NCBI RefSeq assembly: GCF_008704935.1
Contig: NZ_CP023692.1
Span: 186,001-250,000, forward strand
DNA: 64,000 nucleotides
Direction of reading: 5' to 3'
Source: Streptomyces vinaceus
GTDB lineage: Bacteria > Actinomycetota > Actinomycetes > Streptomycetales > Streptomycetaceae
Shown here in pieces: positions 57,905-64,000 of the stretch. Position numbers and translations under genes: made by a program. Below the pieces are notes generated by a model. It was not told the origin of the DNA. It ran no database searches and saw only the letters and a list, made by a program, of their open reading frames with translations. Position 1 is the first letter of the stretch. Each line of letters starts with the position of its first letter.

Positions 57905-59695
57905 GTGCCGCCCGTGTCCCAGGAGCAACACAAGCGCTGGCAGAGGCAACGGCTGCCCGTGAAGGCGGCCCTGCCCGGCCGGCATCCGCAGGAGGACAGA
58001 CCACCCGTCACCGACCGGGTGGTCTTCGGTGTGACGGCCGTGCTGACCCTGGGTTTCGTGGTCTGGGGCGTCACGGCCACCGGCTCGCTGGAGAGCGTCT
58101 CCGACACCCTGCTGAACGGCCTGATGCACAACGGAGGCTGGGCGTTCGTCCTGGCCGCCTCGGGGTTCGTCGTCTTCGCGCTCTGGCTCGCCATCAGCCG
58201 GTACGGACGGATCGAGCTGGGCCAGGAGCACGAGAAGCCCGAGTTCAGCACCGTCTCCTGGGTCGCCATGATGTTCAGTGCCGGCATGGGCATCGGTCTG
58301 ATGTTCTACGGCGTCAGCGAGCCCCTCGCGCACTTCACCACCCCGCCTCCCGGCACCGACCCCGCCGACGCGGCGGACCGCATGCAGACGGCCCTCGCCA
58401 CCACCTTGTTCCACTGGACGCTGCACCCGTGGGCCATCTACGCGGTGGTCGGCCTGGCCATCGCGTACAGCACCTTCCGCCGCCGCAGGCGGCAGACGAT
58501 CAGCGCCGTCTTCGTCCCGCTCCTCGGCAAGGAGCGCGCCGAGGGCGCACCCGGCCGGGTCATCGACATCCTGGCGATCTTCGCCACGCTGTTCGGCTCC
58601 GCCACCTCCCTGGGACTGGGCGCGCTCCAGATCGGCAGCGGCATGCACGAGGTGGGCTGGCTGGACAAGGCCGGGACGGGGCTGCTCGTCACCATCATCG
58701 GCGTGCTGACCGTCTGCTTCGTCTTCTCGGCCGTCTCGGGCGTGGAGAAGGGAATCCAGTGGCTGTCCAACATCAACATGGTGCTGGCCGTCGTCCTCGC
58801 GGCCTTCGTGTTCGTCGTCGGCCCCACCATCTTGGTCCTCGACCTGATCCCCACCTCCCTCGCCGCGTACTTCGAGGAGCTGCCGCAGCTGGTCGGCCGT
58901 ACCGAGGCGTCCACCGGCGGCGGTGACGTCGCCGAATGGCTGAGCAGCTGGACCGTCTTCTACTGGGCCTGGTGGATCTCCTGGACACCGTTCGTCGGCA
59001 TGTTCATCGCCCGCATCAGCCGGGGGCGTACGATCCGCCAGTTCGTCGGCGGTGTCATCCTGGTGCCCAGCACGGTGAGCCTGGTCTGGTTCGCGATCTT
59101 CGGCGGCACGGCCATGCGCCTGAAGGAACAGGGGAGCCTCGGCGGGGCGACCACGCCCGAGGCGCAGCTCTTCGGCGTGCTCCAGGAGTTCCCGATCACC
59201 GGCGTGATGAGCCTGCTCGTGATGGTGCTGGTCGGCATCTTCTTCGTCTCCGGCGCCGACGCGGCGTCGATCGTGATGGGCACCCTCTCCCAGAAGGGCA
59301 GCTTCGAACCCGCACGGGTCATCGTCGTCTTCTGGGGAGTGGTGACCGGCGGGGTGGCGGCCGTGATGCTGCTCGTCGGCCAGGGCAAGGGCGACGCCCT
59401 CGCGGGACTGCAGCACTTGACGATCCTCGTCGCGGCCCCGTTCGTCCTCGTGATGATCGGCATGTGCTGGGCCCTGTTGCGGGACCTCCGCCAGGACCCG
59501 CTGATCGTCCGGGGCCAACTCGCCGAGGAGGCGGTCGAGGACGCCGTCATCGCGGGCCACGAGAAGTACGCGGGCGACTTCGAGATCCGCATCGGCCCGG
59601 CGCAGGACCAGGTACAGGGGAGGACGGGGGGCGACGGCGAGACGGACGGCCCCGCGAGCGGCGACGCGGGGACGGAACGCGGGCCCCGGGGCTGA
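57905..59695 (+). CDS. BCCT-family osmolyte transporter
   Basis: A 596-residue BCCT transporter with 12 membrane helices. The glycine-rich helix MFSAGMGIGLMFYGVSEPL and the substrate box YWAWWISWTPFVGMFIARIS followed by RGRTIRQF are canonical. The C-tail carries acidic and Gly/Thr-rich residues, which may be an osmosensing domain. The substrate is probably glycine betaine, choline or a related compound. The start can be the GTG at 57905 or at 57914; AAGGG fits the latter better. Confidence 0.92.
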   Translation: MPPVSQEQHKRWQRQRLPVKAALPGRHPQEDRPPVTDRVVFGVTAVLTLGFVVWGVTATGSLESVSDTLLNGLMHNGGWAFVLAASGFVVFALWLAISRYGRIELGQEHEKPEFSTVSWVAMMFSAGMGIGLMFYGVSEPLAHFTTPPPGTDPADAADRMQTALATTLFHWTLHPWAIYAVVGLAIAYSTFRRRRRQTISAVFVPLLGKERAEGAPGRVIDILAIFATLFGSATSLGLGALQIGSGMHEVGWLDKAGTGLLVTIIGVLTVCFVFSAVSGVEKGIQWLSNINMVLAVVLAAFVFVVGPTILVLDLIPTSLAAYFEELPQLVGRTEASTGGGDVAEWLSSWTVFYWAWWISWTPFVGMFIARISRGRTIRQFVGGVILVPSTVSLVWFAIFGGTAMRLKEQGSLGGATTPEAQLFGVLQEFPITGVMSLLVMVLVGIFFVSGADAASIVMGTLSQKGSFEPARVIVVFWGVVTGGVAAVMLLVGQGKGDALAGLQHLTILVAAPFVLVMIGMCWALLRDLRQDPLIVRGQLAEEAVEDAVIAGHEKYAGDFEIRIGPAQDQVQGRTGGDGETDGPASGDAGTERGPRG

Positions 59696-59895
59696 GCGCC
59701 GCCTGCCGCGATACGGCGGGGCGCCCGCGGCCCGACGCCGGCGACAGGGCCGAGTGGCGCAGTTCCGGGTGCCGGGTCGGTCGCGGGCGGGCACAGTGGG
59801 CGCGGAGGGGGGAAGGCGGCGCGGGCGGTGCCGGATGCGCGCCACGGCGCGCGGCGCGGGCTCGTGACCGGGAACGCGAGAACGGGAGCAGGGCG

Positions 59896-60939
59896 ATGGC
59901 ATCGGACGCACCCATGCAGCTCGGAATGGTCGGACTGGGCCGGATGGGTGCCAACTTGGTGCGCCGGCTCATGCAGGACGGCCACCGCTGCGTCGTCAAC
60001 GACGTCAGCCCCGACGCCGTACGGGCAGTGGAGGGCGAGGGGGCGACGGCCGCCTTCTCGCTGGAGGAGCTCGTCGAGCGGCTGGAGCGGCCCCGCGCCG
60101 TGTGGCTCATGGTGCCGGCGGGCGTGGTCCAGGAGACCCTGGACCGGCTGGTCGGGCTCCTGGAGCCGGGCGACACGGTCATCGACGGCGGCAACTCCTA
60201 CTACCGGGACGACATCACCCGGGCCCGGGAGCTCGGCGAACACGGCATCCACTACGTCGACTGCGGCACCTCGGGCGGTGTCTGGGGCCTGGAGCGCGGC
60301 TACTGCCTCATGATCGGCGGCGAGCAGGACCCCGTGGAGCGGCTCGCCCCCGTCTTCCGGACCATCGCGCCCGGCACCGGCAGCGCCGAACCCACCCCCA
60401 GCCGGACCCGAACGGAGGGCACCGCGCCGCACGGCTACCTCCACTGCGGGCCCAGCGGCGCCGGCCACTTCGTGAAGATGGTCCACAACGGCGTGGAGTA
60501 CGGGATGATGGCCGCCATCGCCGAGGGCCTCGCGATCATCAAGCACGCCGACGCCGGCCTGCGCACGCGTACGGCCGACGCCGAGACCGCGCCCCTCTCC
60601 GATCCCGAGGCCTACCGGTACGAGATCGACGTGGCCGAAGTCGCCGAGGTGTGGCGCCGCGGGTCGGTCGTCGGGTCGTGGCTGGTCGACCTCACCGCCG
60701 ACGCCCTGGCCCGCTCCCCGCAGCTCGACGACTTCTCGGGCCGCGTGTCCGACTCCGGCGAAGGGCGCTGGACCGTGCTGGCGGCCATCGAGGAGAGCGT
60801 GCCCGCCCCGGTGATCAGCGCCTCCCTCTACGAGCGCTACGAGTCCAGGGGACTCGGCGAGTTCACCGCGAAGGTGCTGTCCGCCATGCGCAGCGAGTTC
60901 GGCGGCCATGCCGAGAAGCGCCCCGGCGCGGACGCGTGA
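59896..60939 (+). CDS. gnd: 6-phosphogluconate dehydrogenase, short form
   Basis: A 347-residue enzyme of the short class. LGMVGLGRMGANLVRRLMQD is the dinucleotide site and VVNDVSPDAV suggests an NAD preference. GGNSYYRDDITRARELGE and VDCGTSGGVWGLERG are the 6PGDH signature with the catalytic lysine in HFVKMVHNGVEYGMM. The protein decarboxylates 6-phosphogluconate to ribulose 5-phosphate. It is followed 11 nt later by zwf, so the two make one oxidative pathway unit. Confidence 0.88.
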   Translation: MASDAPMQLGMVGLGRMGANLVRRLMQDGHRCVVNDVSPDAVRAVEGEGATAAFSLEELVERLERPRAVWLMVPAGVVQETLDRLVGLLEPGDTVIDGGNSYYRDDITRARELGEHGIHYVDCGTSGGVWGLERGYCLMIGGEQDPVERLAPVFRTIAPGTGSAEPTPSRTRTEGTAPHGYLHCGPSGAGHFVKMVHNGVEYGMMAAIAEGLAIIKHADAGLRTRTADAETAPLSDPEAYRYEIDVAEVAEVWRRGSVVGSWLVDLTADALARSPQLDDFSGRVSDSGEGRWTVLAAIEESVPAPVISASLYERYESRGLGEFTAKVLSAMRSEFGGHAEKRPGADA

Positions 60940-60950
60940 GGAGGCCCGCC

Positions 60951-62423
60951 GTGGACAGCGATTCCGACACCTCGCAGCAGCGGCCCCGCCCCGCGGACCA
61001 CGTCGTCGTGCTCTTCGGCGCGACGGGTGACCTGGCCCGGCGCAAACTGCTGCCGGGCCTCTTCCACCTCGCCAAGGCGGGCCTCCTGCCGCAGCGCTAC
61101 CGCATCGTCGGCTCGGCCCCGGCGGCCGAGGCACTGAGCGACGAGCGGTTCCGCGCCCACGCGCGGGACGCCGTGGCGGAGTTCGGCCGCTCGCGCCCCG
61201 AGGGCCCCGCGTGGCAGGAGTTCGAGGCCGCCCTGTCCTTCGGCGCGGCCGACACGGGCGCGACCGAGCCGCTGGAGAGGGCGGTGGGCGAGGCCGAGCG
61301 GGCCATCGGCGGCACTCCGCGGCGGCTGTTCCACCTCGCCGTCCCGCCCGTGGCGTTCGCCTCCGTCATCGAACTGCTCGGGGCCACGGGCCTGGCCCGG
61401 GACGCCCGTGTCATCGTCGAGAAGCCCTTCGGGACCGACCTCGCGTCCGCCCGCGCGCTCAACGCGACCGTCCACTCCGTCTTCGACGAGTCCCGGGTGT
61501 TCCGCATCGACCACTTCCTCGGCAAGGAGGCGGTGGACAACATCCTCGCCCTGCGGTTCGCCAACGGTCTCTTCGAGCCGCTGTGGAACCGCGAGCACAT
61601 CAGCCACGTACAGATCGACGTGCCCGAACAGATCGACATCCAGGGCCGCGCCCGCTTCTTCGAGGGCACCGGGACCTTCCGCGACATGGTCGTCACGCAC
61701 CTGTTCCAGCTGCTCGGGTTCGTGGCGATGGAACCGCCGGTCTCCCTCGAAGCGCAATCGCTCCGGGACGAACAGGTCAAGGTCTTCCGCAGCATGCGGC
61801 CCCTGGACCCCGCCCAGGTCGTACGTGGCCAGTACTCCGGCTACCGCGCCGAGCCGGGAGTGGATCCGGACTCGGACACCGAGACCTTCGTCGCGCTGCG
61901 CGTCGACATCGACACCTGGCGCTGGGCCGGCGTGCCGTTCCACCTGCGGTCGGGCAAGGCGCTGGCCGAGGGCCGGCACGTGGTCACCCTCGGCCTGCGC
62001 GAGCCCGTGCTCGGCATGTTCCCCCTGGACGCCCGGGAGGCGGCGGACGGCCGGGCCAACGAACTCGTCATCGACTTCGCCGACCCCGGCTCCATCACCG
62101 CCCGCTTCCTCGCCAAGGAGCCCGGCCCCACCATGCAGCTCGCCGAAGCCGACATGGTCTTCACCTACCAGAGCTCCTTCACGACCGAGAACGCCCTGGA
62201 GGCGTACGAACACCTCATCCTCCTGGCCATGCTCGGCGACCAGTCCCTCTTCACCCGCTCCGACGGCATCGAACGCCTGTGGGAGGTCTCCGCGCCGCTG
62301 CTGGACGCGCCGCCGCCCGTCGTCCCGTACGCCCCCGGCTCCTGGGGCCCCAAGGCCATCGACTCCCTCGCCGCGCCCTACCGGTGGCACCTGCCCGACC
62401 GGGGCCTGCCCCGCGGGCGGTGA
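60951..62423 (+). CDS. zwf: Glucose-6-phosphate 1-dehydrogenase
   Basis: A 490-residue enzyme. VVLFGATGDLARRKLLPG is the cofactor loop, VIVEKPFGTDL follows, and RIDHFLGKEAVDNILALRFA holds the catalytic His. The C-terminal beta-sheet domain is intact. GAGGAGG is at a suitable distance before the GTG start. It makes 6-phosphogluconolactone and NADPH. No lactonase lies in between. Streptomyces generally have a second zwf near the pentose pathway main cluster. Confidence 0.93.
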   Translation: MDSDSDTSQQRPRPADHVVVLFGATGDLARRKLLPGLFHLAKAGLLPQRYRIVGSAPAAEALSDERFRAHARDAVAEFGRSRPEGPAWQEFEAALSFGAADTGATEPLERAVGEAERAIGGTPRRLFHLAVPPVAFASVIELLGATGLARDARVIVEKPFGTDLASARALNATVHSVFDESRVFRIDHFLGKEAVDNILALRFANGLFEPLWNREHISHVQIDVPEQIDIQGRARFFEGTGTFRDMVVTHLFQLLGFVAMEPPVSLEAQSLRDEQVKVFRSMRPLDPAQVVRGQYSGYRAEPGVDPDSDTETFVALRVDIDTWRWAGVPFHLRSGKALAEGRHVVTLGLREPVLGMFPLDAREAADGRANELVIDFADPGSITARFLAKEPGPTMQLAEADMVFTYQSSFTTENALEAYEHLILLAMLGDQSLFTRSDGIERLWEVSAPLLDAPPPVVPYAPGSWGPKAIDSLAAPYRWHLPDRGLPRGR

Positions 62424-62524
62424 GGCGACGGGCGCGTTGCTCCGAACGCCACACCCCCTCAGCCGTACGGGGTACCGCGCCCCTCCCACGGGCGCCGCGG
62501 TGCCCGACGGCCGCCGCGTCCTCC

Positions 62525-62530
62525 TAGCCT
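62525..62530 (+). promoter_or_regulatory. -10 element for a leaderless HAD gene
   Basis: TAGCCT ends 7 nt before the ATG at 62538. No ribosome binding site is present. Confidence 0.4.
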
Positions 62531-62537
62531 CGACGGC

Positions 62538-63281
62538 ATGCTGGGACTCCCCGACCACGTCAGCGCCTGTCTCTTCGACCTCGACGGCGTGCTCACCCGG
62601 ACCGCGAAGGTCCACGCGGCCGCCTGGAAAGAGATGTTCGACGACTACCTGCGCCGGCGGGCCGACGGAGACGGCTCGCCCTTCGTCCCCTTCGACGCGG
62701 TGCACGACTACGACGAGTACGTGGACGGCCGCCCCCGCGAGGACGGCGTCCGCACCTTCCTCGCCTCCCGCGGCATCACGCTGCCCGAGGGCACCGGGAG
62801 TGACGGCCCCGACCGGGAGACGGTCCACGGCCTGGGCACCCGCAAGAACGACCTCGTGCTGCGTGCGATCCGCGAGCAGGGGGTGGAGTCCTACGAGGGC
62901 TCGGTGGCCTACGTGCGCGCGGTACGCGACGCGGGCCTGCGCCGCGCCGTCGTCTCCTCCAGTGCCAACTGCCGCGACGTGCTGGTGGCGGCCGGCATCG
63001 AGGACCTCTTCGAGGGCCGTGTCGACGGCATCACCGTCGCCGAGGAGGGTCTGCGCGGCAAGCCCGCCCCCGACAGCTACCTGGCGGCCGCCCGCCTCTT
63101 CGGCGTCGACCCGCGTGACGCCGCCGTCTTCGAGGACGCGCTGGCCGGGGTGGCCGCCGGCAAGGCGGGGGGCTTCGGTTTCGTCGTCGGCGTCGACCGC
63201 ACCGGCCAGGCCGGCGAACTGCGTGCGCACGGTGCCGATGTCGTGGTCAGCGACCTCTCCGAGCTGCTGGACCGCGGATGA
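62538..63281 (+). CDS. HAD-family beta-phosphoglucomutase-like phosphatase
   Basis: A 247-residue HAD protein. The nucleophile region is [35 protein letters not shown] is the second motif, [18 protein letters not shown] is the Lys motif, and [13 protein letters not shown] is the metal-acidic motif. The order HAD then GH65 is the usual arrangement of beta-phosphoglucomutase with a disaccharide phosphorylase: the phosphorylase releases beta-glucose 1-phosphate and this enzyme makes glucose 6-phosphate. Its stop overlaps the next ATG. Confidence 0.88.
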   Translation: MLGLPDHVSACLFDLDGVLTRTAKVHAAAWKEMFDDYLRRRADGDGSPFVPFDAVHDYDEYVDGRPREDGVRTFLASRGITLPEGTGSDGPDRETVHGLGTRKNDLVLRAIREQGVESYEGSVAYVRAVRDAGLRRAVVSSSANCRDVLVAAGIEDLFEGRVDGITVAEEGLRGKPAPDSYLAAARLFGVDPRDAAVFEDALAGVAAGKAGGFGFVVGVDRTGQAGELRAHGADVVVSDLSELLDRG

Positions 63282-64000
63282 TCACTCACGAGAACTTCGC
63301 GACCGAGCCCTGGCAGCTGCGGGAGACCGCCCTCGACCTCGACGTCCTCGCGCAGAGCGAATCCGTGTTCGCCCTGTCCAACGGCCACCTCGGCTGGCGC
63401 GGCAACCTCGACGAGGGGGAACCGCACGGCCTGCCCGGCTCGTACCTCAACAGCGTCTACGCGAGCCGTCCCCTGCCCTACGCCGAGGCCGGGTACGGGT
63501 ATCCGGAGTCCGGACAGACGGTCATCAACGTCACCGACGGCAAGATCATCCGGCTGCTCGTCGACGACCACCCCTTCGACCTGCGCTACGGCGAACTCAT
63601 CTCGCACGAACGCGTCCTGGACTACCGCAGCGGGGTCCTGAGCCGGTCCGTGGAGTGGACCACGCCCTCCGGCCGGACGGTGCGCCTGACCTCGCAGCGC
63701 GTGGTCTCCCTCGCACAGCGGGCCGTCGCGGCGATCTCGTACACCGTCGAGACCCTCAACGGGCCGGCCACCGTCGCCGTGCAGTCCGAGCTCGTCGCCA
63801 ACGAGCAGCTGCCCACGGCCTCCGACGACCCGCGCATGGCCGCGGCCGTCGACTCCCCGCTGCTCCCCGAGGAGCACTACGCGCACGGCACCCGGCTGCG
63901 CCTCATCCACTGCACGTCCACCAGCGGGCAGCGCGTCGCGGTGGCGGCCGACCACTTCGTGGACGGCCCCGCGGGCACCGCGTGGGCCGCCGAGAGCGAA
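63278..64000 (+). CDS. GH65 glycoside phosphorylase/hydrolase, N-terminal part
   Basis: 241 codons lie in the window; the gene runs off the right edge. [35 protein letters not shown] and [20 protein letters not shown] are the N-terminal domain of GH65 enzymes (maltose, trehalose or kojibiose phosphorylases, or trehalases). It starts in the ATGA shared with the HAD stop. The catalytic domain is outside the window, so the sugar is unknown. Confidence 0.9.
   Translation, partial: MITHENFATEPWQLRETALDLDVLAQSESVFALSNGHLGWRGNLDEGEPHGLPGSYLNSVYASRPLPYAEAGYGYPESGQTVINVTDGKIIRLLVDDHPFDLRYGELISHERVLDYRSGVLSRSVEWTTPSGRTVRLTSQRVVSLAQRAVAAISYTVETLNGPATVAVQSELVANEQLPTASDDPRMAAAVDSPLLPEEHYAHGTRLRLIHCTSTSGQRVAVAADHFVDGPAGTAWAAESE

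Noticed and set aside
60837..63230. A 797-codon minus-strand open frame
   Set aside because: It is antisense to zwf and the HAD gene, which have clear family motifs and codon bias.

Overview
The window is very GC-rich, with strong third-position GC bias, dense short-spaced operons, many leaderless or TTG/GTG-started genes, lipoproteins with classic lipoboxes and many one-component regulators. This, together with the individual protein families, points to a Streptomyces or close relative. No phage, integrase, transposase or CRISPR array was seen. All product names come from reading motifs, not from searches.

Region 1 (1-12.8 kb) is a sugar-acid island. It starts with an AraF-like sugar ABC transporter, cut by the left window edge. 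Next come a membrane protein with sigma-factor-like and lectin parts and a peptidoglycan-binding protein. A five-gene minus-strand operon at 5191-9682 follows: SMP-30 lactonase, KDPG/KDPGal aldolase, KDG-type kinase, SDR dehydrogenase and DgoD galactonate dehydratase. Together these five would complete a De Ley-Doudoroff-type route from galactose to pyruvate and triose phosphate. ROK and LacI regulators and a truncated GH30-type galactanase relic complete the island.

Region 2 (12.8-30.8 kb) is a mosaic of small units. It holds a DUF916-like surface protein, a coupled ThiF/GNAT pair, and HxlR- and LysR-controlled units with a broken cupin gene. It also holds a decayed NRPS/PKS locus in which only the type II thioesterase and an MFS exporter are intact. 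After these come SGNH hydrolase/membrane protein/MarR, VOC, YceI and secreted proteins, a predicted pseudokinase with a frameshifted membrane partner, and HopJ-like and Sua5-like genes.

Region 3 (31.6-48 kb) begins with sigK-rskA diverging from a membrane molybdopterin oxidoreductase and a fasciclin lipoprotein, an arrangement recalling the mycobacterial SigK regulon. It continues with a MerR regulator with a textbook 19-bp spacer promoter, a PIG-L deacetylase, SRPBCC, MFS plus ArsR-like, initiator tRNA-Met with a strong terminator, an NlpC/P60 hydrolase, a CBM48 protein, MarR with an epimerase-SnoaL fusion, and a large glycine-rich secreted protein.

Region 4 (48-64 kb) holds an HTH/DUF3291 operon with a perfect 34-bp palindrome over a start codon, a GH15 glucosidase/trehalase-like enzyme, VOC, SixA, a Tat lipoprotein hydrolase, MarR/old yellow enzyme, BrkB and a BCCT transporter. 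It ends in a carbon cluster of 6-phosphogluconate dehydrogenase, glucose-6-phosphate dehydrogenase, beta-phosphoglucomutase-like HAD and a GH65 enzyme cut by the right edge. That cluster could turn an alpha-linked disaccharide into NADPH.
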